DNA of 64,000 bases from a virus. Below are positions 8,158 to 17,838 of the stretch, piece after piece. Positions within the stretch are counted from its first letter, which is position 1; each line of letters starts with the position of its first letter. The notes below the pieces were generated by a model, which saw only the letters and a list, made by a program, of their open reading frames with translations, was not told the origin of the DNA and made no database searches. Location: positions 1 to 64,000 of IMG/VR virus record IMGVR_UViG_3300029908_000016. One strand, given 5' to 3'. The position numbers were made by a program, and so were the translations under genes.

Positions 8158-8850
8158 ATGGTTGCTGAAATAATCTCCGGTTTGATTCAAGGATTGTATG
8201 CTATTATCGATAGCATCATCAATTCAGGTCGTGCGAAAGAAACGGTCAAAGAACATATCGTTAAAAACGAATTTATTCATCAAAGGCTAGTAAATCTTTT
8301 ACATGATATTGAGGCTGATCGACTTAGCATTCGTCAATACCACAATGGAGGATATTATTATTCCGGCTTACCTTTGCAAAAGTATTCGTGTACTTACGAG
8401 GTTGTCACAGAAGGTATTTCCGCAGAATTACCAAATAATCAAAATAAATTAGTTTCCGAAACACCTACACTGCATTCTGCGATTATTAGAGAAAAAGAAT
8501 ATATTATTGAGAATGTTGATAATGTTACAGACATTACCTTTAAACAAAAATTACAAAATCGTGGAGTAAAAAGCTTCTATGCTCAAGGTATCTGGGATCT
8601 ACAAGATAATTTAATTGGTCTGTTATGTGTTGATTATGTGATTGATGAACATACGATTACTGAAGATGAGAGAATAGAATTGGATAATTTTACAAAATTA
8701 GTATCCGGTTATTTGGTGGCTTCTCCGTCCAAGCAACCAAAAAGTTTAGTAGTTACGGTAATGATATTTTCCATAGCTTTAACAATACTATTAAGTCAAA
8801 TCGCCTTTCTGATTTCAAGTATTTATAATTTACTTAAATTTTGGTTATAA
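8158..8850 (+). CDS. GAF-like domain protein with C-terminal membrane anchor
   Basis: A 230-residue protein. Residues about 35-185 look like a GAF sensor fold (RLSIRQYHNGGYYYSGLP near the N-terminus, then SFYAQGIWDLQDNLIGLLCVDYV). The last 35 residues are strongly hydrophobic. It is probably anchored to the membrane with the GAF part in the cytoplasm. Ligand and partners are unknown. It lies four bases before the first fibre gene. Confidence 0.65.
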   Translation: MVAEIISGLIQGLYAIIDSIINSGRAKETVKEHIVKNEFIHQRLVNLLHDIEADRLSIRQYHNGGYYYSGLPLQKYSCTYEVVTEGISAELPNNQNKLVSETPTLHSAIIREKEYIIENVDNVTDITFKQKLQNRGVKSFYAQGIWDLQDNLIGLLCVDYVIDEHTITEDERIELDNFTKLVSGYLVASPSKQPKSLVVTVMIFSIALTILLSQIAFLISSIYNLLKFWL

Positions 8851-8853
8851 TCT

Positions 8854-11574
8854 ATGGCCTCCCCACAAATATTATCAGCTTTACCAATTCTAGGTGGAGC
8901 AACGGCAGGAGGAGCAGGATTTGCCAATTATATTCCAATTCTTAATGAAAGTGGACTATTAGATTTATCATTTTTTCCATCTTCTATAGTAGGTGATTTA
9001 CAGTATCAGGGTACATGGAATGCAAGTACCAACACTCCTACCTTAGCCAGTTCAGTAGGTACACAAGGATTCTATTATATTGTTTCAGTAGCAGGTAATG
9101 CTGTATTGGATGGTGAAACAAATTGGTTTCCTGGGGATTGGGTAATCTTTAGTGGTACAGTCTGGAATAAACTAGATGCGAATACTACTCAAGTGATATC
9201 TGTGGCAGGTCGAACAGGGGCCGTTACCTTAACAAGTGCCGACCTTACAGATGCTACTACGGCTGGTAAAGCAGCAATTACAGCCTCCAATTCGACGGGA
9301 ACAAATTATGTAGTTTTCAATAATTCACCTTCTTTTATAACACCTAATTTGGGTGTGGCTACTGCTACGAGTATTAATGGATTAACCATAACTACCAGTA
9401 CAGGTACATTGACTGTAGCAAATGGTAAAACTGCATATATTGGCAATAGTTTGAATTTTAGTGGATCAGATGGTGCATCCTTAAATATTGGAGCAGGTGG
9501 AACATTGGGTACAGGTGCGTTTAATCCAATATATTCATTACCACCAGCTACCAGTTTAGCATTGGGTGGTGTGATTATTGGTAATGGATTGAACATAAAT
9601 TCTGGTACTGTGTCTGTAGCTGTACTTGGTTCAGCTGGTTTAAGGTATAATAGTGGTAGTGGTGCAGATACAACCGCTACTAGCTCACAGTTGCAAACAA
9701 TTATTGGCGGTGGAGTTTATCAAGCACCTATAAGCTTAACAACTACAGGTAGTGGGGTGGCTACATTTTCAGGTAATGTATTAAACATTCCCAATACTAC
9801 CTATACATTACCAAATGCTACTACAAGTACATTGGGTGGTGTAATTGTAGGTAATGGACTGAATGTAACAACTGGTACTGTATCTGTAGCATATGGTACA
9901 ACCGCTAATACAGCTTTACAAGGAAGTTTATTGGGCGCAAATTCAGGTGTCGCGTCATTAACTGTAGGAGGAATTTTAACAACTTCTCAATTTCCAGCTT
10001 TAACAGGAGATGTTACCAATACAGCTGGTAGTTTATCGACAACCGTTGGTAAGATTAATGGTACTTCCTTGGCCTCGTTAGCATCTGGACTGTTATACAA
10101 TACAACAACTACTGGTGTACCGAGTATTGCTACCAGCAATCAAATACAGACTGTAATAGGTAGTAATGTTTACCAAAGTTATAACGCTAATACTACAACG
10201 TTAGGTAACACAACAACTGGCTCTGGTAATATTGTATTGGCTACATCTCCTAGTTTGACAACACCAAATATCGGAGCAGCTACTGCCACATCGGTAAATT
10301 CATTAACCATAACTACTTCGACAGGTACATTAAGTATTACTAATGGAAAAACAGTTACCGTAAATAATACTTTAACATTTAGTGGTACAGATAGTTCTAC
10401 ATTAAATATAGGTACAGGAGGTACTTTAAATACAGGAGCTTTTACAGCCGCTTATACTCTACCTAATTCTACTACAAGTACTTTAGGAGGTGTAATTGTA
10501 GGTAATGGATTGAATGTAACGACTGGTACTGTATCTGTAGCTTATGGTACAATCTCCAATACAGCTTTACAAGGTAGCACATTAGGAGCAGCTTCAGGTG
10601 TTGCCTCATTGACAGCCGGTAGTTTACTTACGACAGCCCAATTTCCAGCTTTAACAGGAGATGTTACCAATACAGCTGGTAGTTTATCGACAACCGTTGG
10701 TAAGATTAATGGTACATCATTATCAGGACTAGCTTCAGGTGTACTTTACAATACAACAACTACTGGTGTACCGAGTATTGCTACCAGTAGTCAAATACAG
10801 ACTGCAATAGGTAGTAATGTTTATAATGCGTATAACGCTAATACTACAACATTAGGTAACACAACAACTGGCTCTGGTAATATTGTATTGGCTACATCTC
10901 CTAGTTTGACAACACCAAATATTGGGGCAGCTACCGGAACGAGCCTGACGCTCACCTCTACCTCGGTGGCTCCTCTCACCGTCGATTACACCGGCACCAT
11001 TTCTGCCACCGGCATATTTCTCGAAGCACCGAACTTGGCCACGGGGTCTGAGGCAGCAATCAACATCGGACTTTCCACGACGACAAATAACCGTGTCTTA
11101 TTTCAATTTTACAACAACGGAGGAGCAGGATCATCTCTTAACTGCGGTTCACTAATCTTACAAGGTGCTACCAATGGTCTTTATGTTTTTGGTTCAGGTC
11201 ACATTTCCAACACCTCAACCGATGGTGGCAGTGCTCTTAACATAACAGGTTCACTTTCTGCTTCAAGCAATATTACGACGACGGGAGGTGCGTTTGTCAC
11301 TCAGTTTACTACGGGGGTATCGTCGTTCACGTTGACACCAGGGTTCAACACTTCGACAGGCTCAAATTCAAGCCAGACGGTGACGCTACCCGCACCTGCG
11401 TCAGGTCAATTAGTAATCTTTAAAAATGCGGGTAGCCAGACATGGACGGTGGCGAGCAATTCGGGCAGCCAAATTGAGGCTACAGGAGCGATAACAGCAA
11501 CCGCCACCACGACCGTTACATCAGGCACTTGTGTGCGTTTTTCTTCTGACGGCACCTATTGGTTCGAATGGTAA
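8854..11574 (+). CDS. Tail fibre / adhesin-like protein 1
   Basis: A 906-residue Thr/Ser/Gly/Asn-rich repetitive protein. Residues 1-110 are nearly identical to the start of the second fibre (11707) and probably form the common virion-attachment part (LDLSFFPSSIVGDLQYQGTW, then VAGRTGAVTLT). The middle holds duplicated beta-rich repeats. From about base 10925 the codons become GC-rich, marking a tip of different origin. The end (VRFSSDGTYWFEW) resembles fibre C-termini that form trimeric caps. Role by inference: host recognition. Confidence 0.85.
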   Translation: MASPQILSALPILGGATAGGAGFANYIPILNESGLLDLSFFPSSIVGDLQYQGTWNASTNTPTLASSVGTQGFYYIVSVAGNAVLDGETNWFPGDWVIFSGTVWNKLDANTTQVISVAGRTGAVTLTSADLTDATTAGKAAITASNSTGTNYVVFNNSPSFITPNLGVATATSINGLTITTSTGTLTVANGKTAYIGNSLNFSGSDGASLNIGAGGTLGTGAFNPIYSLPPATSLALGGVIIGNGLNINSGTVSVAVLGSAGLRYNSGSGADTTATSSQLQTIIGGGVYQAPISLTTTGSGVATFSGNVLNIPNTTYTLPNATTSTLGGVIVGNGLNVTTGTVSVAYGTTANTALQGSLLGANSGVASLTVGGILTTSQFPALTGDVTNTAGSLSTTVGKINGTSLASLASGLLYNTTTTGVPSIATSNQIQTVIGSNVYQSYNANTTTLGNTTTGSGNIVLATSPSLTTPNIGAATATSVNSLTITTSTGTLSITNGKTVTVNNTLTFSGTDSSTLNIGTGGTLNTGAFTAAYTLPNSTTSTLGGVIVGNGLNVTTGTVSVAYGTISNTALQGSTLGAASGVASLTAGSLLTTAQFPALTGDVTNTAGSLSTTVGKINGTSLSGLASGVLYNTTTTGVPSIATSSQIQTAIGSNVYNAYNANTTTLGNTTTGSGNIVLATSPSLTTPNIGAATGTSLTLTSTSVAPLTVDYTGTISATGIFLEAPNLATGSEAAINIGLSTTTNNRVLFQFYNNGGAGSSLNCGSLILQGATNGLYVFGSGHISNTSTDGGSALNITGSLSASSNITTTGGAFVTQFTTGVSSFTLTPGFNTSTGSNSSQTVTLPAPASGQLVIFKNAGSQTWTVASNSGSQIEATGAITATATTTVTSGTCVRFSSDGTYWFEW
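9988..10064 (+). repeat. 77-bp direct repeat inside fibre 1 (partner at 10639-10715)
   Basis: An identical 77-base stretch (from CAATTTCCAGC to TTAATGGTAC) occurs again 651 bases downstream in the same frame. Further matching blocks surround it (around 9840-9900 and 10490-10550). This is a recent internal duplication of a fibre-shaft module and a possible site for length change by recombination. Confidence 0.9.
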
Positions 11575-11706
11575 TTTTCTTATTTATACTCATTATGGTC
11601 ATTATATTACAACGCGTTAAATACTTTAATGACTGCCTTGGGTAGAACAATTCCTACTTAATTTCCTTGTTTAACTGATTTAATAAATTTATACTAATCA
11701 TATTAT

Positions 11707-14700
11707 ATGGCCACTCCTCAAGTGTTAGCATCATTACCAATTTTAGGTGGAACAACAACGGCTGGATCTTCTGCTTACGCCAATTATATTCCAATTCTTA
11801 ATGGAAGTGGACTATTAGATTTATCATTTTTTCCATCTTCTATAGTAGGTGATTTACAGTATCAAGGTACATGGAATGCGAATACCAATACACCTACATT
11901 GATCAGTTCTACAGGAACAAAAGGATTCTTTTATGTAGTAGCGACAGCGGGTACTACGACATTAGATGGTATTTCTATTTGGAATATTGGTGATTGGGCA
12001 ATATTCAATGGTACGACATGGAATAAACTAGATGGAGCAGCTGCTCCTGTTACATCTGTGGCAGGTCGTACTGGGGCTGTAACTTTAACAAGTAATGATT
12101 TAACAGACGCAACATCAATAGGTAAATCATTAATTACATCCTCAACAACTTCGAATGCTCGTAGTACAATAAGGGCTAATAATGTATATTATAGTGTTAC
12201 AGTCAATTCGGGCTTAACAAGTTTAATAGGTTCTGATGGCTTAAATAATGTAAACAGTTATACTTTTCAAGCAGGATCGGGGGCTTATACCTATGTTATT
12301 AATTTATCTGCCGTAAGTGCAGCTAATGGTGATGTAATCCAAATTTTAGCAAATCTACCAGCTTCGACAAATCCGACTTTACAGGTTTATGATCAAGCCA
12401 GTACTACGTTATTAACTAACTTATTAAGTAATGGAACAGCTACAGCTATTACGTTAAGTTATGTATTTAATGGCAGCAATTGGGTAGCTTTCAATACTGG
12501 TGCCTTGTTAGCGTATAATAATTTGAGTGATCTGACATCTACTTCAACAGCCAGAACCAATTTAGGATTGACCGCATTAGCTACAACCACACCAGGTACA
12601 GGTGTTGTTGCGGCTTTAGGGAATTCAGCAAACATAACTGGAGGTTTCGCGTTAGCTCCCTCTTATTCTTCGAGCTTCACTTACTCCGCTGGAGCACTTG
12701 CAATCGGCTCTGACGGGAACACCTATCGGGCTTTAGGTTCCACAACGGGGAATGATCCAACGACGGATGCAGGAACCAACTGGGAACTCGCGCTAGTGAA
12801 GGTCAATACGACACTCAATATTCCGTCGCGTTTTTCGACTATTGCCACTGCTTGGACTTTCTTGAAAAACGCAACGATTGTATCTGCTGCAACGGCGACA
12901 ATGAAGGTTGCCGATGGGACTTACAATCTAGGTACGGTTCAATATATTTTCAATCACCCGCAAGGAGCTAACATCCAGTTAATAGGTAATACAACAACCC
13001 CTGCGAACTGCGTCTTGAATGTCACGGGCATTGGTTTCACTCCCTCGGGTTACGTTCAAAATAACTGGGGCTTTATTTGTGTTAATCAAGGGCACTCGTT
13101 TGGGCTTATTGATGGTTTCACGATGAACGGGCCTGGGCATGCGGCATCTAATTTTTATGGGACGATGGGGATACTGGCCAGCGATCACTCTTTTGTCGCG
13201 CTCGGGAATCACGTGATAATCAATAATTTTTATTCTGGCTGGGCGGCTTTCTACCATTCGGAATTTAATGGGGGATCGGGCAACACCGTGACCGGTGGCG
13301 GTGACGGAAACATCTGGGCATATATGGGATCACACATATATGCCGATCATTTGACGACCTCGGGCGCATCGACTTTCTATTCTCAATCCGGCGTCTTGCT
13401 GGAGCACGGTTCTAGCGCCTTTTTGTCGAATCTGACGACGCAAAATAACGGGGTACCTTCTAGTCCGTATAATGGAAATGGAATCCTGCTGACCTTCGGC
13501 TCGACGGTTTGGTGTCAGTATATGACTAATTCCGGTAACAATATTGGAATTAGTGTTGGTGATGGTTGCAGTTTCGATGACAGCAACGCAACTTATTCAA
13601 GCATCGGAACGACAAAATATGCGACGGTAAATACCACTCTTGGTCTTAATCCTGGTACTGGTGCCATCGCGCAGAACGCAACCAACGCAACTTATTCTCT
13701 GACCACGGCTTCTTCTGTGAATCCTTTTTCCGTAACAGATACTGGAACAACAAATGCTTTGGCTTTGGCTACCTTTTTTCAGCCTAACCTGCCTTCCAAT
13801 GATTATAACTATATTGGTGGTGGAGCATCGACGGGAGGTTATGGGTGGTCTTTAGGATTTACCAACGCGAGTACGACGCCCTACGCCTGGTTTGCGAACA
13901 ACAACGGGGCAAGCGGCATCGCTTTCTACAAGAATGGCGATACGACGATTGGAGGTTACGGTGCTGATCTTGGCTATCCTATTGGACTCAATGGCAACAC
14001 TAACGTCAATGGTACCTTGTCGATTAATGGTAATACTTTAACCGCATTAGCTACAACCACACCAGGTACAGGTGTTGTTGCGGCTTTAGGGAATACCTTG
14101 AGCGGGCCGGGTGGGGTGTACGGGCTGGGCAGCGATGGAGGCGCGACTTTCCCTTATGGCATTTCTCAGATTGGAGCGACAACGGGAATGGCTTCGTCTG
14201 CCATCGGCAACGTCACATGGTTTGTCAACGGTGGCCCAACGGGATATTCTTCCGCAGGCGACTCGACGGTGATTTTCGCCAACCTGTCGTCTAGCTCATC
14301 AAATTCCGGGGCCGGGTTCACGAATTCGGTGGCGACGGTGGCTGGGGTTTATGGAGTGTGTTCATGGAGTGCAGGAACGAACACGTTGACGCTGGCGGGG
14401 GCCTCTACGACGCAAAACGGGACGCTTTCTTCGTCCAGCACGGCGGTCACGCTTTCGGCGAGCAATAGTTCGATTGCGGTGGGACAGTGGGTATCGGGAA
14501 CGAATATCGCCTATGGGACGCGTGTTACGGCGATTTCAGGAACGAGCCTGACCCTCTCCATCACTCCAACAGGCAACGGGGTCTCACTCTTGAGCTTTAC
14601 GCCATATGTCGTCAACGTCGGAAGTAATGTGACCAGTATAGCGGTCGGCCAGATGGTTATGGGCAAAGGCATCTACAACGGCACGACGGTTTCCTCGATT

Positions 14701-16320
14701 TCGGGTACTACCATCACCTTGACACCACCGACTGGGGCGACGTATGCCACGTATGCAGCCAACACTACAAATGCTGCCCTCTACTTCTTTTATCCAAACA
14801 CGTCGCAGGCGTGTACGTGGTCTTCGCTCGGTACGACGGTAACATTGTCGGCGACAAATCCAGCCATTGCAGCGGGGCAATTCGTTTCAGAGGCGGGTAG
14901 TAATAATTCCGGGGGTGCGTTTGGGACGTACATCACGGCTGGTACGACGGTCGTTTCGGTGACTGGCACTACGGTAGTCCTGTCTGCTCCTGTGTTGAGT
15001 GGGTCGGGGGCTACGTTGTTTTTTTGCCCGCCCGCCCTCTACTACTCGCAGAAGGGAAATACCGGGTACAACTACAACGGGCTGGTCGGATGCTCGTTCA
15101 ACCACGTTCCATGCAACCGGATTGCACCGCAGAACACAAGCGGGTTGATAGCCGGAAACGCCATGCTGGTATTTAACGAGAACGACGTGGACATGCGCGG
15201 GCTGGCGATTTGCGCACCGAACCTTTCGGGCTTCGATTCGGGTAACTATTCTCTCGCGTATTTTGATCTCGCCAACGGATTGTTTCGGGTGCCGTATTGG
15301 GTATCGAGAGCGTACCAGCCATCTGACTACGGATGGCTGGACGCCTTCAGTGTCAATCCCGCGACTGGTGCAGCAAAGGTGCTGACGAGCCTCACAATCG
15401 GGAATACCGGCATCAGCGCGGGGTCGCAGACACCCTACCTCGACATCGAGGCGCAGGGGCCGAGGATTCAACTGCACAACACCAACGACACGCTGGCGTG
15501 CCAGATGATCAGCACGAACAATTCTTTCGCTTTCGGGATGTTCAACCCGTCCGGTTCGACATTAGAGGGTATCGCCGCAAATACTCTCCAGTATGTGTTC
15601 GGGGGGGATTATACCGGCAAGTGTGGCAGTGTGACCAATACGCTAACCGGCTATGGTGGCAGTGCGCTGACATATCGAAATATACTCGACGACGGATCGG
15701 GCAATTTCATCATGCCGTACAACATTTCGACGGCAAACAACCAGCTTTTGCTTTCGGCTTATCCGGGCGGCGGGGTGGACAACTCGTGTTCGATCATTTT
15801 GCGGCACGGCAGTTACAACGTGAACGATTACTACGTTTACGGAGGGAACGCTTCTTCCGGTTACGGCCACCAGTTTTGGACAGGTGGGGCGCAGGGGTCG
15901 CAAACGGTCAAGCTTGGCATCTACAACGACAAGACGGTGATTAATAACAACCTGGTTTTGAGTGGTACAAATAGTCTGACAGCTAGCCAATTTTTATCAC
16001 CAACTGGTACTCCAAGTGCAGTTAATGGTACAAATGTCACTACAACCGTTACAGGAACAAACCAAGCAGGTACTATTCAAATTGTTGTAGCTGGAGGAGC
16101 GACAACTGGAGTAATTTCAACAATTACTTTGGCCAACTCATTAGCTTATCCAAATAAAGCTATTATGACAATCACACCTGCAAATGCAACAACTGCAAAT
16201 TTAGTCATCGGTGATGATCCCTATATCACAGGAACAACCACTACAGTAGTTTTAAATACTAGTGGAACTGGAATACCTGTTGGTACATACTTATACAACT
16301 ACATTATCTCTGGATACTAA
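11707..16320 (+). CDS. Tail fibre / receptor-binding protein 2, mosaic
   Basis: A 1537-residue protein. The N-terminal ~140 residues match fibre 1. Residues about 375-640 have the regular Asn/Gly/hydrophobic pattern of a right-handed parallel beta-helix, a fold seen in receptor-binding and glycan-cleaving tailspikes. Two LTALATTTPGTGVVAALGN linkers bracket that module. The AT-rich ends (to about 12,625 and after about 15,960) enclose GC-rich sequence unlike the rest of the genome. No catalytic residues can be assigned by eye. Confidence 0.85.
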   Translation: MATPQVLASLPILGGTTTAGSSAYANYIPILNGSGLLDLSFFPSSIVGDLQYQGTWNANTNTPTLISSTGTKGFFYVVATAGTTTLDGISIWNIGDWAIFNGTTWNKLDGAAAPVTSVAGRTGAVTLTSNDLTDATSIGKSLITSSTTSNARSTIRANNVYYSVTVNSGLTSLIGSDGLNNVNSYTFQAGSGAYTYVINLSAVSAANGDVIQILANLPASTNPTLQVYDQASTTLLTNLLSNGTATAITLSYVFNGSNWVAFNTGALLAYNNLSDLTSTSTARTNLGLTALATTTPGTGVVAALGNSANITGGFALAPSYSSSFTYSAGALAIGSDGNTYRALGSTTGNDPTTDAGTNWELALVKVNTTLNIPSRFSTIATAWTFLKNATIVSAATATMKVADGTYNLGTVQYIFNHPQGANIQLIGNTTTPANCVLNVTGIGFTPSGYVQNNWGFICVNQGHSFGLIDGFTMNGPGHAASNFYGTMGILASDHSFVALGNHVIINNFYSGWAAFYHSEFNGGSGNTVTGGGDGNIWAYMGSHIYADHLTTSGASTFYSQSGVLLEHGSSAFLSNLTTQNNGVPSSPYNGNGILLTFGSTVWCQYMTNSGNNIGISVGDGCSFDDSNATYSSIGTTKYATVNTTLGLNPGTGAIAQNATNATYSLTTASSVNPFSVTDTGTTNALALATFFQPNLPSNDYNYIGGGASTGGYGWSLGFTNASTTPYAWFANNNGASGIAFYKNGDTTIGGYGADLGYPIGLNGNTNVNGTLSINGNTLTALATTTPGTGVVAALGNTLSGPGGVYGLGSDGGATFPYGISQIGATTGMASSAIGNVTWFVNGGPTGYSSAGDSTVIFANLSSSSSNSGAGFTNSVATVAGVYGVCSWSAGTNTLTLAGASTTQNGTLSSSSTAVTLSASNSSIAVGQWVSGTNIAYGTRVTAISGTSLTLSITPTGNGVSLLSFTPYVVNVGSNVTSIAVGQMVMGKGIYNGTTVSSISGTTITLTPPTGATYATYAANTTNAALYFFYPNTSQACTWSSLGTTVTLSATNPAIAAGQFVSEAGSNNSGGAFGTYITAGTTVVSVTGTTVVLSAPVLSGSGATLFFCPPALYYSQKGNTGYNYNGLVGCSFNHVPCNRIAPQNTSGLIAGNAMLVFNENDVDMRGLAICAPNLSGFDSGNYSLAYFDLANGLFRVPYWVSRAYQPSDYGWLDAFSVNPATGAAKVLTSLTIGNTGISAGSQTPYLDIEAQGPRIQLHNTNDTLACQMISTNNSFAFGMFNPSGSTLEGIAANTLQYVFGGDYTGKCGSVTNTLTGYGGSALTYRNILDDGSGNFIMPYNISTANNQLLLSAYPGGGVDNSCSIILRHGSYNVNDYYVYGGNASSGYGHQFWTGGAQGSQTVKLGIYNDKTVINNNLVLSGTNSLTASQFLSPTGTPSAVNGTNVTTTVTGTNQAGTIQIVVAGGATTGVISTITLANSLAYPNKAIMTITPANATTANLVIGDDPYITGTTTTVVLNTSGTGIPVGTYLYNYIISGY
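12571..12624 (+). repeat. 54-bp exact direct repeat flanking a fibre module (partner at 14041-14094)
   Basis: Positions 12571-12624 and 14041-14094 are identical. They encode the linker TALATTTPGTGVVAALGN on both sides of the GC-rich beta-helix module. Exact identity at the DNA level suggests the linker serves as a recombination site for exchanging fibre modules. Confidence 0.9.
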
Positions 16321-16333
16321 AAAATAAAAAAAT

Positions 16334-16777
16334 ATGTCACTAACCGCAATTCCTCTTTATAACGCAGTAACTGTAGGTTCAACCGCTACACCCGCTGCTC
16401 CTTATCAGGCTACCCAAATTTCTCCAGGAGTAAACAATACAATTGTAGGTAATGCTATTTCCTTTAATTTCGTAATGACCAATGGAGCTAATCAAGCAGG
16501 ATCAAACGCCCGTATTGTTTTTCATTGGGGTTTCTCTATGGCTAGCTATACAGCTACTAACGCAGCTACATTAGGCATTATATCGGCTAATCAAATAAAT
16601 TTAAGATTTCCTAAAAACCCTAATGCTACCATTGATTTGACTCATCAAATTACTTATCCAATTCTTGGTAATTATTTATACTATTGGTTTGATGCTTTTG
16701 AACTTACTTCTCCCGCTACTCTGACTGTTAATGCGGAAGTTGTAGCCTTAGCCAATCAGTGTTATAGTATCACTTAA
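16334..16777 (+). CDS. Small structural-like protein after the fibres
   Basis: A 147-residue beta-rich protein (start MSLTAIPLYNAVTVGSTATP) with virion-protein composition. Its stop overlaps the next start (TAATG). It may be a fibre accessory or capsid-decoration protein; no family is recognised. Confidence 0.6.
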   Translation: MSLTAIPLYNAVTVGSTATPAAPYQATQISPGVNNTIVGNAISFNFVMTNGANQAGSNARIVFHWGFSMASYTATNAATLGIISANQINLRFPKNPNATIDLTHQITYPILGNYLYYWFDAFELTSPATLTVNAEVVALANQCYSIT

Positions 16778-17496
16778 TGATACATTTAATGTCTACATGG
16801 TCAACGGATTATCAAGTCCTTGCCAACCTTACTTTCACAAACAATAAAGTAAAATACGCTGAAAAGCATGGGTATAAAACTCATTTTAAAATTCATACAG
16901 ATCCAAATGATATTTTATGGGACCGTCCAAGACAATGGGAACAAGTATTGTTAAGTATTCCCGAAAATGATTGGCTATGGGTATCAGGAACCGATCTATT
17001 CATTACTCGTCCAGATTATCGATTAGAAGATTTTATTGATGATACAGCAGAATTTATGTGTGCAGTCGATCATCATCAAGTATTTGGTGATTGTTTCATT
17101 ATTAAGAATTGTCCAAATTCTATCAGATTGATTCGTGAAGTATTGGCAAGGCGTAATGAATTTCCAAATGAACAATGGGCATTTTCTACAATATTATCCA
17201 AATCACAAACATTTGGTCATTATTGTGAGAAAGCTGGTTATTCGAACGGTACAACAGAATTTTATAAACGTAGTGAGGATATACTAAACAGTAACTATGT
17301 TAAAGTAAAAGTATGGGATGTCTCACAACCTAAAAAAATCAGTGGAGATATTCCTTGGTTACATGATGACCCAAATGTAGTTCCTCCTTGTCATGCTTGG
17401 TATGAAGATACCTTTTCTTTACATGTTGGAGGCAAGTCCTTAAAATTTCGATTGGGGTTTATTCCATTGATGACCGAAAATCTAAAGTTTGACTAA
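16777..17496 (+). CDS. Putative glycosyltransferase (GT34-like, GT-A fold)
   Basis: A 239-residue protein with the layout of small galactosyltransferase-like enzymes. The N-terminus MSTWSTDYQVLANLTFTNN and KYAEKHGYKTHF fit an NDP-sugar binding start. WVSGTDLFITRP is a candidate DxD-like metal site, and SLHVGG lies near the end. It lies next to the fibre genes, so a role in glycosylating virion or host surface is plausible. Assignment is from pattern only. Confidence 0.6.
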   Translation: MIHLMSTWSTDYQVLANLTFTNNKVKYAEKHGYKTHFKIHTDPNDILWDRPRQWEQVLLSIPENDWLWVSGTDLFITRPDYRLEDFIDDTAEFMCAVDHHQVFGDCFIIKNCPNSIRLIREVLARRNEFPNEQWAFSTILSKSQTFGHYCEKAGYSNGTTEFYKRSEDILNSNYVKVKVWDVSQPKKISGDIPWLHDDPNVVPPCHAWYEDTFSLHVGGKSLKFRLGFIPLMTENLKFD

Positions 17497-17538
17497 TCAG
17501 TTTTAGGTTTTATATTATATTCCCTTATTGGAGTGTTT

Positions 17539-17622
17539 GTGATTGAAGAAATAGTAATCGTAAGCTTTCTTTTAGCTATTCCGATTACTTTTGTAATTTT
17601 ATATTATTTTGACAAGGAATAA
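17539..17622 (+). CDS. 27-residue membrane peptide
   Basis: A GTG-start ORF with a GGAG site six bases upstream, encoding a single hydrophobic helix with charged ends (MIEEIVIV to YYFDKE). It is too short to assign. The ribosome-binding site and hydrophobic pattern favour a real peptide. Confidence 0.45.
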   Translation: MIEEIVIVSFLLAIPITFVILYYFDKE

Positions 17623-17643
17623 TAAATATACTAAATTAAATAC

Positions 17644-17718
17644 TGCGCGGTAGAGAAGTAGTAACTCATTTGGCTCATAACCAAAAGATCGTCGGTGCAA
17701 ATCCGACCTGCGCTACCA
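17644..17718 (+). tRNA. tRNA-Met (anticodon CAT), CCA encoded
   Basis: Anticodon stem TTTGG/CCAAA with loop CTCATAA, T arm GTCGG-TGCAAAT-CCGAC, 3' ACCA encoded. The acceptor TGCGCGG pairs with CTGCGCT except for a T-T mismatch at 1:72. The D loop is short and lacks the usual GG. The 1:72 mismatch recalls initiator tRNA, but the GGG/CCC anticodon-stem signature is absent. A CAT anticodon could also be a lysidine-modified Ile tRNA. Confidence 0.85.
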
Positions 17719-17730
17719 CTTTATATAAAA

Positions 17731-17759
17731 AACTCTGGAATAAAAATCCAGAGTTTTTT
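17731..17759 (+). terminator. Rho-independent terminator after tRNA-Met
   Basis: AACTCTGGA and TCCAGAGTT form a 9-bp stem around ATAAAAA, followed by a T run. It lies 12 bases after the tRNA 3' end and would also help define the downstream tRNA as a separate unit. Confidence 0.85.
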
Positions 17760-17766
17760 ATCATTT

Positions 17767-17838
17767 TATGAGATATCTTAATTGGTAAAGAATCACAATG
17801 TACATGTGAATATAAGGGTTCAAGCCCCTTTCTCATAT
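17767..17838 (+). tRNA. tRNA-like gene, anticodon GTA (Tyr), short variable loop
   Basis: Acceptor TATGAGA pairs perfectly with TCTCATA. D stem TCTT/AAGA has a loop containing TTGG. Anticodon stem TCACA/TGTGA holds loop ATGTACA with T33 and GTA. T arm is AAGGG-TTCAAGC-CCCTT. The fold is complete, but bacterial tRNA-Tyr normally has a long variable arm while this has four or five bases, and the discriminator would be T rather than A. CCA is not encoded. Confidence 0.6.

Noticed and set aside
12979-15990. Several long ORFs on the opposite strand and in other frames within fibre 2
   Set aside because: They arise because the GC-rich insert has few stop codons. Their products are Arg-rich and lack recognisable features, while the main frame continues a fibre protein with normal composition.
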